NCBI RefSeq assembly: GCF_048565625.1 | Contig: NZ_JBLZUR010000002.1 | Coordinates: 1,054,001 to 1,118,000, forward strand | Reading direction: 5' to 3' | DNA: 64,000 nt | From: JBLZUR01 sp048565625 | Lineage (GTDB): Bacteria > Pseudomonadota > Alphaproteobacteria > Sphingomonadales > Sphingomonadaceae | In this document: piece by piece, positions 41,359 through 52,266 of the stretch | Layout of the letters: every line of letters starts with the position of its first letter | Numbering within the stretch: the first letter of the stretch is position 1 | Program-made: the position numbers and the translations under genes | Notes under the pieces: generated by a model | The model's database searches: none | What the model saw: the letters and a program-made list of their open reading frames with translations, nothing else | What the model was told of the DNA's origin: nothing

Positions 41359-43815
41359 ATGATGGACCTTGCCGAATATCGCAACCGCAACACCCGACTT
41401 GCCGACTACCTCCCTTGGGTCGCGCTAGTCGGCGAAGGCGTCGTGCTGAACAAGGACGGGAGCTTTCAGCGCACCGCGCGCTTCCGCGGCCCCGACCTCG
41501 ACAGCGCCGTCCCGGCGGAGCTGGTCGCCGTCGCCGGCCGGCTCAACAATGCGTTCCGGCGTCTCGGTTCGGGCTGGGCCATTTTCGTCGAGGCGCAGCG
41601 CCACGGCGCCGCGACCTATCCCACCAGCGTGTTTGCCGACAGCGCCTCCGCGCTCGTCGACGCCGAACGCAAGGCCGACTTCGAAGAGGCCGGTGCGCAT
41701 TTCGAGTCCAGCTACTTCCTCACCTTCCTCTTTCTTCCGCCGGCCGAGGATGCCGCCCGTGCCGAGACTTGGCTCTACGAGGGCCGCGATCACGCCGGTG
41801 TCGATGCGCATGAGATTCTGCGCGGCTTCATCGATCGAACCGATCGCATCTTGAACCTGATCGACGCCTTCATGCCCGAATGCGCCTGGCTCGATGATGG
41901 CGAGACGCTGACCTATCTGCATTCAACTGTATCGACGAAGCGCCATCGCGTCCGCGTGCCCGAGACGCCAATGTACCTTGACGCGCTGCTCGCCGATCAG
42001 CCGCTCACCGGCGGCCTGGAGCCCCGGCTTGGGGACGCCCAAGTTCGCATCCTCACCATCGTCGGCTTCCCGACGGCGACGACGCCTGGCATCCTCGATG
42101 AGCTTAACCGTCTCGCCTTTCCCTATCGCTGGTCGACCCGGGCGGTCCTGCTCGACAAGACAGACGCGACCAAGCTGCTGACCAAGATACGGCGGCAGTG
42201 GTTCGCCAAGCGCAAGTCGATCGCCGCCATCCTCAAGGAGGTGATGACCAACGAAGCCTCGGCCTTGGTCGATACCGATGCGGCCAACAAGGCGGCCGAC
42301 GCCGATATGGCCCTGCAGGAACTCGGCGCCGACTATGCTGGCCAGGCCTATGTGACGGCGACCATCACCGTCTGGGACGACGATCCGCGCATCGCCGCCG
42401 AGAAGCTGCGGCTGGTGGAGAAGGTCATCCAGGGCCGCGACTTCACGGCGATGGCCGAGACCATCAATGCCGTGGATGCGTGGCTGGGCTCGCTGCCCGG
42501 TCATGTCTACGCCAATGTCCGCCAGCCGCCCATCAGCACATTGAACCTCGCCCACATGATCCCGCTCTCGGCGGTGTGGGCGGGACCGGAACGGGACGAG
42601 CACTTCGATGCACCCCCACTGCTTTACGGCAGAACCGAGGGCTCGACCCCGTTCCGGCTTTCCGTCCATGTCGGGGACGTCGGCCATACGCTGATCGTCG
42701 GGCCGACCGGCGCCGGCAAGTCTGTGCTGCTCGCGCTCATGGCGCTTCAGTTCCGGCGGTATCCGCAATCTCAGGTTTTCGCCTTCGATTTCGGCGGATC
42801 GATCCGCGCCGCGGCACTCGCTATGGGCGGCGACTGGCATGATCTCGGCGGCGGATTGACGGACGGCGCTGACGACAGCGTCTCGCTACAGCCGCTCGCC
42901 CGCATCGACGACGTCGCCGAGCGTGCCTGGGCCTCCGACTGGCTGATCGCGATCCTCTCCCGTGAGAGCGTGCAGGTCACGCCCGAGGTCAAGGAACACC
43001 TCTGGTCGGCGCTATCGTCGCTAGCGTCGGCGCCGGTCGCCGAGCGCACGCTGACGGGCCTGTCCGTCCTGCTCCAGTCCAACGACCTGAAGCAGGCGCT
43101 GCGACCTTATTGTGTCGGCGGTCCCTATGGCCGGCTGCTCGACGCCGAGTCCGAATATCTCGGCGAGGCAAATGTCCAGGCCTTTGAGACCGAGGGCCTG
43201 ATCGGCACCGGCGCCGCCGCCGCCGTGCTCGCCTATCTCTTCCATCGCATCGAGGATCGCCTCGACGGCCGACCGACCCTCCTGATCGTCGATGAGGGCT
43301 GGCTCGCTCTCGACGACGAGGGGTTCGCCGGGCAGCTCCGCGAGTGGCTGAAGACACTGCGCAAGAAGAACGCCAGCGTGATCTTCGCTACCCAGTCGCT
43401 GTCCGACATCGACGGCTCGGCGATCGCGCCGGCCATCATCGAGAGCTGCCAGACGCGGATCCTGCTCCCCAACGAGCGCGCGATCGAGCCGCAGATCACT
43501 GCCATCTACCGCCGCTTCGGTCTCAACGACCGCCAGATCGAAATCCTCGCGCGAGCCATGCCCAAGCGCGACTATTACTGCCAATCCCGCCGCGGGAACC
43601 GCCTCTTCGAGCTGGGCCTCTCCGACGTCGCGCTGGCGCTCTGCGCCGCTTCTTCCAAGCAGAAGCAGGCCCTCATCGCCGAGGTCTACGCGCGCAGCGG
43701 CACCTCCGGATTTCTTGGCGAATGGCTGGCGGTGAACGGTCTCGGCTGGGCCGCAGACCTCATCCCCGACCTCACGAACGTCAATCCCCAAGCAGAACAG
43801 GAGGTATTGCCATGA
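41359..43815 (+). CDS. trbE: TrbE (VirB4 ATPase)
   Basis: An 818-residue VirB4-type ATPase, normal length. N-terminal CagE/TrbE domain (YRNRNTRLADYLPWVALVGE, VLNKDGSFQRTARFRGPDLDS), Walker A VGPTGAGKSVLLALM (about 446-460), Walker B LLIVDEGWLALDDEGF (about 640-655), and FATQSLSDI. It energises channel assembly. Overlaps trbJ by ATGA. Confidence 0.95.
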   Translation: MMDLAEYRNRNTRLADYLPWVALVGEGVVLNKDGSFQRTARFRGPDLDSAVPAELVAVAGRLNNAFRRLGSGWAIFVEAQRHGAATYPTSVFADSASALVDAERKADFEEAGAHFESSYFLTFLFLPPAEDAARAETWLYEGRDHAGVDAHEILRGFIDRTDRILNLIDAFMPECAWLDDGETLTYLHSTVSTKRHRVRVPETPMYLDALLADQPLTGGLEPRLGDAQVRILTIVGFPTATTPGILDELNRLAFPYRWSTRAVLLDKTDATKLLTKIRRQWFAKRKSIAAILKEVMTNEASALVDTDAANKAADADMALQELGADYAGQAYVTATITVWDDDPRIAAEKLRLVEKVIQGRDFTAMAETINAVDAWLGSLPGHVYANVRQPPISTLNLAHMIPLSAVWAGPERDEHFDAPPLLYGRTEGSTPFRLSVHVGDVGHTLIVGPTGAGKSVLLALMALQFRRYPQSQVFAFDFGGSIRAAALAMGGDWHDLGGGLTDGADDSVSLQPLARIDDVAERAWASDWLIAILSRESVQVTPEVKEHLWSALSSLASAPVAERTLTGLSVLLQSNDLKQALRPYCVGGPYGRLLDAESEYLGEANVQAFETEGLIGTGAAAAVLAYLFHRIEDRLDGRPTLLIVDEGWLALDDEGFAGQLREWLKTLRKKNASVIFATQSLSDIDGSAIAPAIIESCQTRILLPNERAIEPQITAIYRRFGLNDRQIEILARAMPKRDYYCQSRRGNRLFELGLSDVALALCAASSKQKQALIAEVYARSGTSGFLGEWLAVNGLGWAADLIPDLTNVNPQAEQEVLP

Positions 43816-44591
43816 CACGCTCGATCCATGCGCGCTCGCGCGCACTGCGGTTTGCCGCGACCATCATCGCGGCGCCAATCGCCATCTCGCCTTTCATCAG
43901 CACGCCTGCGGCGGCTCAGTTCGGTGGCATCGTCTACGATCCGACGAACTACGCGCAGAATGTGCTGACCGCCGCTCGGACACTCCAGCAGGTCAACCAG
44001 CAGATCACGCAGCTTCAGAACGAAGCGACCATGCTGATCAATCAGGCCCGCAACCTCGCGAGTCTGCCGTACTCGTCGCTTCAGCAGCTCCAGCGGTCTG
44101 TCCAACAAACTCAGCAGCTGCTCCGGCAAGCGCAGGGCATCGCCTACGATGTCCAGCGCATCGACCAAGCTTTCACTTCCACCTACGGCAACGCGTCCAT
44201 GACCGCCTCCGATCAGGCGCTCGTCGCAGGAGCGCGGGAGCGCTGGCAGAACACAGTCGGTGGGTTGCAGGACGCAATGCGCGTCCAGGCTGGCGTCGTC
44301 GGCAACATCGACACCAATCGCGCGGAGATGTCGGCGTTGGTTGGCCAGAGCCAAGGCGCCACCGGCGCTTTGCAGGCAACGCAGGCCGGCAACCAGCTCC
44401 TCGCACTTCAAGCCCAGCAGCTCGCGGACCTTACCGCCGTCGTTGCCGCCAACGGGCGGGCTCAAAGCCTCTCCGAGGCCGAACGTGCCGCCGCCGCCGA
44501 ACAAGGGCGAGAGCAGCGCCGGCGCTTCCTCACACCCGGCAGCGGCTACCAGCCGGGCAATGCCCGCATGTTCCCGAACAGCGGAAACTGA
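43812..44591 (+). CDS. trbJ: TrbJ (VirB5-like)
   Basis: A 259-residue periplasmic protein with signal peptide (cleaved near TPAAAQFGG) and a long coiled-coil (LQQVNQQITQLQNEATMLIN, LQQLQRSVQQTQQLLRQAQ). VirB5-type proteins sit at the pilus tip. Gene order trbE-trbJ is standard. Confidence 0.92.
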   Translation: MTRSIHARSRALRFAATIIAAPIAISPFISTPAAAQFGGIVYDPTNYAQNVLTAARTLQQVNQQITQLQNEATMLINQARNLASLPYSSLQQLQRSVQQTQQLLRQAQGIAYDVQRIDQAFTSTYGNASMTASDQALVAGARERWQNTVGGLQDAMRVQAGVVGNIDTNRAEMSALVGQSQGATGALQATQAGNQLLALQAQQLADLTAVVAANGRAQSLSEAERAAAAEQGREQRRRFLTPGSGYQPGNARMFPNSGN

Positions 44592-44593
44592 GC

Positions 44594-44962
44594 ATGGCTA
44601 TGGACGGCAAGCTGCTCGCTCGCATCGGCGCCGTGGTCTTCGTCGCCGTCGCGATCACCGCGACCGCGATCGAGATGACCCGTAAGGAGGCGACGCCCGA
44701 GCGGTGGCCGTCAGGCCGTACAGTCGAAGCGCCGGCCGATCCGCTGCGCGATGCGCTGGTACGATGCCAAGCCCTGGGCGAAGAGGGGCCGCGCGATCCT
44801 GAATGCCGTCTCGCCTGGGCCGAGAACCGGAGACGTTTCCTGGCGCCAGGGGCCCGACCTCTGGAAAGGCTGCCACAAGCATTTCCGACACAGCCGGAGG
44901 GCCTCACGCCGCAAGCTCAACCTGACATCGAGCCCATGTCGCACGCCAAAGAAGCGCGGTAA
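44594..44962 (+). CDS. trbK: TrbK-like entry exclusion protein
   Basis: A 122-residue protein with one N-terminal membrane segment (9-28) and a conserved CQALGEEGPRDPECRLAWAENRRRF block typical of the TrbK-alt family. It is thought to reduce redundant transfer into cells already carrying the element. Located between trbJ and trbL as in related elements. Confidence 0.82.
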   Translation: MAMDGKLLARIGAVVFVAVAITATAIEMTRKEATPERWPSGRTVEAPADPLRDALVRCQALGEEGPRDPECRLAWAENRRRFLAPGARPLERLPQAFPTQPEGLTPQAQPDIEPMSHAKEAR

Positions 44963-44966
44963 CGAG

Positions 44967-46322
44967 ATGGGCAATACCGGCGTCATCGACCATTTCCTCG
45001 AAGTCTTCACTCGCTACATCGACAGCGGGTTCGGACTGCTCAGCGGCGAAGTAGCCTTCATCGCCACCACGCTGATTGTCATTGATGTGACGCTCGCGGC
45101 GCTCCTCTGGAGCTGGGGCGCCGACGACGACATCATGGCTCGGCTGGTTAAGAAGACGCTGTTCGTCGGCGTCTTCGCCTACATCATCGGCAACTGGAAC
45201 AACCTGGCCCGCATCATTTTCGAGAGCTTTGCCGGCCTTGGCCTGAAGGCGAGCGGAACCAGCTTCTCGACCCCCGACCTGATGCGTCCGGGTAAGGTCG
45301 CGCAGACTGGTCTGGATGCCGGCCGGCCGCTACTCGACTCCATCTCAAGCCTGATGGGCTACTGGTCGTTCTTCGAGAACTTCATCCAGATCGCCTGCAT
45401 GTTTCTCGCCTGGGCGCTGGTCCTGCTCGCCTTCTTCATCCTCGCCATCCAGCTTTTCGTCACGCTTATCGAGTTCAAGCTGACGACGCTCGCGGGCTTC
45501 GTGCTGATCCCGTTCGGCCTGTTCGGTAAGTCCGCCTTCATGGCGGAGCGCGTGCTCGGCAACGTCATTTCGTCCGGCATCAAGGTGCTGGTGCTCGCCG
45601 TCATCATCGGGATCGGCTCGACACTCTTCTCCGAGTTCACGTCCGGGTTCGGTGGCCAGAACCCCTCCATCGACGAGGCTATGGCGATCGTTCTCGCCGC
45701 TCTCTCGCTACTCGGCCTCGGCATCTTTGGACCGGGCATTGCCAGCGGCCTCGTGTCCGGCGGCCCACAGCTCAGCGCAGGCGCGGCCGTCGGAACGGGT
45801 CTGGCTGCGGGTGGCATGGTTGCGCTCGGCGCTAGCGCCGTTGGCGCAGCCGCCTCCGGTGGCGCAGCCTTGGCGGGAGGTGCTGCAGCAGCTGCCCGCG
45901 GTGGCGCCGCGATCGCAGGAGGCGCATCGACAGCCTACAGTCTCGGCGCAGCCGGACAGTCCGGTGCGGCCGGCGTCGCATCCGGTCTCGGCGGCGTCGC
46001 TCGTGCAGGCGGCAGCGCCGCCGTGTCGCCTCTGCGCCGTGCCGCCTCTCGCGCGGCCGACAGCATGAAGTCGAGCTTCAATGCCGGTGGCAAGGCGGCG
46101 TTTGAAGCCACGGGTGGCACATCCACCATGGGGTCGATCGGTGGTGACGCGGTGGCCGACGTGGCGGCGCCCGCGAGCGCCGGAGGCCCGCCCGCCTGGG
46201 CGCAGCGCATGCGCCGTTCTCAACGCGTGACCCACGCCGTCCAGGCCACGGCCCACGCCGTCCGCTCCGGCGACGCCCATGGCGGCGGCTCTTCCGTCAA
46301 TCTGTCCGAAAGCGACCGCTGA
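44967..46322 (+). CDS. trbL: TrbL (VirB6-like)
   Basis: A 451-residue polytopic membrane protein. IDHFLEVFTRYIDSGFGLLSGEVAF at the start and about six membrane segments up to residue 270 are typical; the C-terminal 170 residues are an Ala/Gly-rich low-complexity tail. The start at 44967 (GTAACGAG before it) was chosen over the long upstream frame, which overlaps trbK. Confidence 0.92.
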   Translation: MGNTGVIDHFLEVFTRYIDSGFGLLSGEVAFIATTLIVIDVTLAALLWSWGADDDIMARLVKKTLFVGVFAYIIGNWNNLARIIFESFAGLGLKASGTSFSTPDLMRPGKVAQTGLDAGRPLLDSISSLMGYWSFFENFIQIACMFLAWALVLLAFFILAIQLFVTLIEFKLTTLAGFVLIPFGLFGKSAFMAERVLGNVISSGIKVLVLAVIIGIGSTLFSEFTSGFGGQNPSIDEAMAIVLAALSLLGLGIFGPGIASGLVSGGPQLSAGAAVGTGLAAGGMVALGASAVGAAASGGAALAGGAAAAARGGAAIAGGASTAYSLGAAGQSGAAGVASGLGGVARAGGSAAVSPLRRAASRAADSMKSSFNAGGKAAFEATGGTSTMGSIGGDAVADVAAPASAGGPPAWAQRMRRSQRVTHAVQATAHAVRSGDAHGGGSSVNLSESDR

Positions 46323-47001
46323 TGTTCAAACGACCCTCCACTCACTATGGCAAGGCACCCGAGCCGGAAACGCCGTATCAGCGCGCAGCTCAGGTCTGGG
46401 ATGACCGCATCGGCGCCTCACGTATCCAGGCAAAGAACTGGCGCCTCATGGCGTTCGGTTCACTCATCTTGTCGGGAGGTTTCGCCGGCGCGCTTGTCGT
46501 GCAGTCGGCGCGCGGCACGATCGTTCCCTGGGTGGTGCAGGTCGATCGCCTGGGTCAGGCGCAGGCGGTAGCGCCCGCCGAAGCCGACTATCGACCGAGC
46601 GATCCTCAGATCGCGTTCCACCTGGCTCGCTTCATCGAACAGGTTCGCAGCATCCCGGCCGATGCGATCATCGTCCGGCAAAATTGGCTGCGCGCCTACG
46701 ACTTCACGACCGATCGCGGAGCGATTGCGCTCAATGACTATGCGCGGTCGAACGACCCGTTCACGCGGGTCGGCCGTCAGCAGGTCGCCATCGACGTCTC
46801 CAGTGTTATCCGCGCCTCTCCGGACAGTTTTCGCGTCGCGTGGGTCGAGCGCCGGTACGAGAACGGCCAACTCGCCGAGACCACGCGGTGGACCGCGATC
46901 CTGACGATCGTCGTGCAGGTCCCCCGAAACGCCGATCGGCTGAGGGCAAATCCGCTCGGCATCTACGTCAACGCCATCAACTGGTCACGGGAGCTTGGGC
47001 A

Positions 47002-47005
<4 letters not shown>
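46322..47005 (+). CDS. trbF: TrbF (VirB8-like)
   Basis: A 227-residue inner-membrane protein with a cytoplasmic N terminus (PETPYQRAAQVWDDRIGASR), one membrane segment (39-58) and a periplasmic VirB8 fold (RVAWVERRYENGQLAETTRW, NPLGIYVNAINWSREL). Start overlaps the trbL stop by one base. Confidence 0.94.
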
Positions 47006-48047
<1,042 letters not shown>

Positions 48048-48051
<4 letters not shown>

Positions 48052-49268
48052 GCGAGAACCCACCCCGGAATGAGGAAGTGTTGGACGACGCCGCCCAGCC
48101 GCTGAACGGCGAGCCGGCCAGCGCCGCGCCGATGCGGCTGCGCGCCGATCCGCCGCGTGTCACCCGGCTGTCGCGCAAGGTTCTCGCGGGCGCGGGTCTC
48201 GTCGCCAGCGTCGGGCTCGGCGGTGCGCTGATCTACGCGCTCCAGACCCGCGACGGGGTCCGGCCGAACGAAGAATTGTATTCTACGGAAAATCGCTCGA
48301 CCGCCGATGGGCTCGCCGGTCTCCCGCGCGATTACAGCGGGGTGCCGCGATTGGGTCCGCCGCTGCCGGGCGATCTGGGAAGGCCAATCGTTGGCGCTCA
48401 GGAGCGCGGCCAGCCTGTACCGACGCCGAATGTCGCCACGCCAAATCCCGGCATCAGTCCAGAGGAGCAGAGGCGCCTTCAGGAGATCGAGACCGCGCGA
48501 ACCAGTCGGCTGTTCTCCGGGACCGAGACCCGCGCCGGTGCGACCGCGTCGGCCCCTGCCATCGTGCCGCCTCCAGCGCCGGACTTGGCGAGCCTCGGAC
48601 TCGCGCCGACGCCATCCACACCTTCAGCGCAGGACCGCCAGAACGCCTTTCTCAATGCGGCCGCCGACCGGAGGACGGTCGCGCCCGATCGCGTCGCTGC
48701 ACCGGCGTCGCCGAACATCCTTCAAGCGGGCGCCGTGATATCCGCCGCGCTGATCACCGGCATCCGCTCCGATCTTCCAGGCCAGATCACGGCACAGGTC
48801 ACCGAGAACATCTACGATAGCCCGACCGGCCGCATCCTTCTCGTGCCGCAGGGCACCCGGGTCATCGGGCAGTACGACAACAATGTGCAGTTTGGGCAGA
48901 GCCGCGTGCTGCTGGTCTGGAACCGGATGATCTTTCCAAACGGTCGGTCGATCGTTCTCGAGCGGCAGCCCGGCGCTGACGCCGAGGGATATGCCGGCCT
49001 GCAGGACAGCGTAGATTATCATTGGTGGGACCTCGCGAAGGCCGCTGGTCTCTCAACCCTACTTAGCATCGGCGCTGAGCTGGCCGTCGACGATGACGAT
49101 CGCCTTCTGCGCGCGATCCGGAGCGGCGGGCAGGACACATTCAATCAGGCCGGACAAGACATAGTCCGACGCCAACTCAATATTGCCCCGACGCTGACAA
49201 TCATGCCGGGTTTCCCCGTTCGCGTGATCGTAACTCGCGACATCGTGCTTGAACCCTACGGAGGATGA
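48048..49268 (+). CDS. trbI: TrbI (VirB10-like)
   Basis: A 406-residue protein with one membrane segment near 48-66, a long Pro-rich periplasmic linker and the C-terminal VirB10 domain (LQAGAVISAALITGIRSDLP, ILLVPQGTRVIGQYDN, GYAGLQDSVDYHWW). It spans the envelope and joins the inner and outer complexes. GTG start overlapping the trbG stop. Confidence 0.94.
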
Positions 49269-49495
49269 CGGTGGCGAATTTGAAGCTTGGCCCCATCGCT
49301 GACGACAAGCCTGTCAAAGTGACGCTTGAACTCCCAGCAGAACTTAACCGAGACCTGTCCGCTTATGCTCAGGCACTTGCGCAAGAGGGAGGCGGACCAG
49401 CAATCGAGCCCGTGCGTCTGATAGTCCCCATGCTTGAGCGCTTTATCGCCACCGATCGTGGGTTCGCCAAGTACCGGCGCCAGGTAGCGGGCTAG
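49265..49495 (+). CDS. DUF2274 protein
   Basis: A 76-residue protein: LGPIADDKPVKVTLELPAEL, NRDLSAYAQALAQEGG and IVPMLERFIATDRGF, the DUF2274 pattern found after trbI in this ICE family. Probably an RHH-like accessory factor. It closes the trb operon (ATGA overlap with trbI). Its last 53 bases overlap the convergent LysR gene. Confidence 0.88.
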   Translation: MTVANLKLGPIADDKPVKVTLELPAELNRDLSAYAQALAQEGGGPAIEPVRLIVPMLERFIATDRGFAKYRRQVAG

Positions 49496-50387
49496 GCTGG
49501 TACTGTTGTCGCAGCTGTCTGGTGAGGTTCTTCACAGCCGGGTTGGTGCTGCTGTTTGACCAGACCGCGCTCCAACAGAAGTGGTCCGCCGCCTTCACGG
49601 AGACGAGCTGCAAGCCCGGGTAGGTCGCGCCTAGCATCGACTTTGCCGCCAGCGTCAGGCCGAAACCTTCCTCCACAAGATACATAAGATTGTCCCGTCC
49701 CACGCGCTGCAGGGAAATGTGCGGCTTGCGCCCGAACCGCCGAAGCTGCGCGCCGATCACCTCAGCAACCTTCATACCGAAAGCGTCAGAGCTGATGAGA
49801 AAGGTCTCGTCGGCCAAGTCGCGCCACCGAACAGCAAAGTTTTTGGCAATGGGATGCTCGACCGGTGCCGCAACGAGTAGAGGCTCGTCCCAGATGCGAA
49901 TGGCGTCACAGCCTTCAACCTGCGGCTCTCCGATAACGAATGCTATGTCGAGCCGGCCGCGCGAAATGCCTGCGAGGTTGTCGTCAAAGCTGGCCTCTTC
50001 GACGCGGATCTTTATGCCTGGATAGCTTGTTCGAAAGCTCGCGAGCAACTCTGGAAGCGGCCCTTGGACGATAGTGCCCATGAGTCCGATCCGTAACTGA
50101 CCTTCATGGCCAGCACGCAGCGAAGCCAGCTCCTTGACGGCCCTGTGGAGTTGCTCCGCACCTATACGCGCCTCCTGGAGGAAATGACTTCCGAGGGGTG
50201 TCAGTGCAACACCCGTCCTTCTGCGCTCGAAAAGGATGATTCCGAGGCGCCGCTCAAGCAACTGCACGCGGCGCGTCAAGGTCGATTGATTAACGCCAAT
50301 AGCTTGCGCAGCACGTCGAAACGACCCGTACTCCGCCACCAGGTGAGCGTATCGCAAGTACCTTAAGTCCAAAGCAAGATCGGGCAT
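49443..50387 (-). CDS. LysR-type regulator (1)
   Basis: A 314-residue LysR protein: HTH LRYAHLVAEYGSFRRAAQAIGVNQSTLTRRVQLLER (in the first 50 residues) and a substrate-binding domain (GQLRIGLMGTIVQGPLPELL, LDIAFVIGEPQVEG, VEEGFGLTLAAKSM). A LysR gene convergent to the trb operon is common in alphaproteobacterial Trb-type elements. No divergent target gene is present: 50388-50617 is empty, so the target is unclear. Confidence 0.88.
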   Translation of the reverse strand: MPDLALDLRYLRYAHLVAEYGSFRRAAQAIGVNQSTLTRRVQLLERRLGIILFERRRTGVALTPLGSHFLQEARIGAEQLHRAVKELASLRAGHEGQLRIGLMGTIVQGPLPELLASFRTSYPGIKIRVEEASFDDNLAGISRGRLDIAFVIGEPQVEGCDAIRIWDEPLLVAAPVEHPIAKNFAVRWRDLADETFLISSDAFGMKVAEVIGAQLRRFGRKPHISLQRVGRDNLMYLVEEGFGLTLAAKSMLGATYPGLQLVSVKAADHFCWSAVWSNSSTNPAVKNLTRQLRQQYQPSPLPGAGTWRTHDRWR

Positions 50388-50617
50388 TCAGATGCGCCAA
50401 GTTATGCGCGCGCTACCGGCTGGACCATGCGCAATGTTTCACCGCCGCCCGTCCCATGCCATGGGACAGTGCGCGGCCACCAATCTCTTCGATGCCGCGG
50501 GCTGAAACCGTCAAAACCTCGTGCAGTGGCGTCCTTGAGTGAGCGAAGGGCGGGTAGTTTGAGAGACATCAGCTTTTCATGTTCAGAAGCTGCCTGCGCG
50601 GAGGCCGAGACCATGTC

Positions 50618-51532
50618 TCAGCGCCGCGCCGTTCGGTCGGGCGGAAGAAGATCATCGAAGCCCAGCCGTTCAACGAAGCGAGCCTGCGCATCGCTGACGG
50701 CCATGGCGATGGCCTCGGCGCCCTTCGCTTGCCCATCAACGAAGACATGATCGCGCCGCCTGCCTTGCGGCAGTTGAAGAGCCGCCACGAGACGTTCGCC
50801 CACCGCTTGCACCGTCAGGCCGAGACCTTCCTCCTGGTCGATGCTTTCGATCCGCCTGTTTAGCGCGGGAAGCCGGCCTGCCAAGGCAGCATAGGCGCCG
50901 GTTCGCTCCGCATCGTCCCCGCTGTGTGCATCGGCGAAATGGTCGGTGCCTACGGGGAAGGCTCCGGGCACCAGGAATAGGCTCTCGATCCCGAACGGTC
51001 TAACTTCCAGCGCCATGGCCCGTGCAAGCGCATCGCCTGCAGCCTTGCTCGCCTCATAGACGCCGATGAAGGGCTCGGGGATGTAGGTCGTGGTGCTGCC
51101 GACATACACGATTGTTCCGTGACCTTGAGCGCGCAGCACCGGAAGGACAGCGCGATTGACCCGCAGCCAGGACACGGCATTGGTGTCAAGGATCGACAGG
51201 AACTGGTCCGGCGTGAAACTCTCGGCCATGCCGTTCATCAACATGCCGGCGTTGTTGACCACCACGTCAAGCCTGCCGCCGGCGCGATGACTCTCCTCGA
51301 CCGCCGCCACGCAGCTCTCCTCGGACAGGACGTCCATCTCGATCGGATGGACGCGGTCCCCGCCCTCGGCACGTAGCGACCCGGCCGCTTCGGCATTGTG
51401 ACCTTCGACGCCGCGCATGCCAGCATAGACGATGTAGCCGGCGTCGCGCAGCGCTTCGGTCACCGAGCGCCCAATCCCCGAGGCCGAGCCGGTTACCAGC
51501 GCCACCTGGCGCTCTTCCTTATGAGCAGTCAT
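50618..51532 (-). CDS. Short-chain dehydrogenase/reductase (SDR 1)
   Basis: A 304-residue classical SDR: VALVTGSASGIGRS (cofactor), NNAGML, catalytic YEASKAAGD and a C-terminal extension. Arg/Lys near the glycine motif (GMRG) suggests NADPH. Start at 51532 (ATGA overlap with the preceding SDR gene). It is the last gene of a four-gene minus-strand run with SDR 2, the SnoaL gene and the quinone-oxidoreductase-like gene. Substrate unknown. Confidence 0.85.
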   Translation of the reverse strand: MTAHKEERQVALVTGSASGIGRSVTEALRDAGYIVYAGMRGVEGHNAEAAGSLRAEGGDRVHPIEMDVLSEESCVAAVEESHRAGGRLDVVVNNAGMLMNGMAESFTPDQFLSILDTNAVSWLRVNRAVLPVLRAQGHGTIVYVGSTTTYIPEPFIGVYEASKAAGDALARAMALEVRPFGIESLFLVPGAFPVGTDHFADAHSGDDAERTGAYAALAGRLPALNRRIESIDQEEGLGLTVQAVGERLVAALQLPQGRRRDHVFVDGQAKGAEAIAMAVSDAQARFVERLGFDDLLPPDRTARR

Positions 51533-52266
51533 GCCATGCCTCCATTGGCGCGCACGCTCTGACCGCTGATCCACTGTGCCTTGTCCGAGACGAGCAGTTC
51601 GATGGCGTCGGCGATGTCGTCGGGTTGCCCCAAACGCCCCGCAGGTGAGCCCGCAGCGCGCGCGGCGATCTCGTCCTTGCTCTTGCCTTTCAGGAAGAAC
51701 TCGGTTTCGACCGGTCCCGGCGCGACGCAGTTGGCGGTGATGCCGCGCCCGCCCACTTCCTTGGCAAGGACGGCGATCATTGCCTCGATCGCACCCTTCG
51801 CGGCGTTGTAGATGCCGTAACCCGGAGGCTTCAGCGCGAGCGTCGTGGTCGAGATCGCCACGATCCGGCCGCCGTCACGCAGCCGCTTCGCTGCCTGGGC
51901 GAGGCATAGGAAGGTCCCCTTCAGATTGACCGCCATTTCGCGGTCGAAGTGCGCGTCGTCGGCTTCAGCAAAGGTGGCCGGCTTGAAGATGCCGGCGGCG
52001 GTCACCAGCACGTCGACGCCGCCGAACCGGTCTTCGGCCTTGTCGAACAGCGCCACGACCTCGCCAGCATCCGCAACGTTGGTCTTCATGATGATGACGG
52101 TGCCCGGCAGATCCCCGCTTGCATCCACGAGGGCCTGCGCCTCCTGCTCCGACGAGGAATAGCTCGCGACAACATCGTAGCCGCTCGCAGCGAGCCGGAG
52201 CACGGTCTCGCGGCCGATGCCGCCCGAACCGCCGGTGACGATGGCGACCTGTCCCGCGCCGCTCAT
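51529..52266 (-). CDS. Short-chain dehydrogenase/reductase (SDR 2)
   Basis: A 245-residue FabG-like SDR: VAIVTGGSGGIGRE, TAAGIFKPA, YNAAKGAIEAM and the C-terminal ISGQSVRANGGMA, typical of 3-oxoacyl-ACP-reductase-type tetramers. Co-translated with SDR 1 and the SnoaL-domain gene (4-base overlaps). Probably reduces a small carbonyl or oxidises an alcohol. Confidence 0.88.
   Translation of the reverse strand: MSGAGQVAIVTGGSGGIGRETVLRLAASGYDVVASYSSSEQEAQALVDASGDLPGTVIIMKTNVADAGEVVALFDKAEDRFGGVDVLVTAAGIFKPATFAEADDAHFDREMAVNLKGTFLCLAQAAKRLRDGGRIVAISTTTLALKPPGYGIYNAAKGAIEAMIAVLAKEVGGRGITANCVAPGPVETEFFLKGKSKDEIAARAAGSPAGRLGQPDDIADAIELLVSDKAQWISGQSVRANGGMA

Noticed and set aside
50402..50614. 70-codon minus-strand frame between LysR 1 and SDR 1
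   Set aside because: No ribosome site, no recognisable family and biased composition; left as intergenic.
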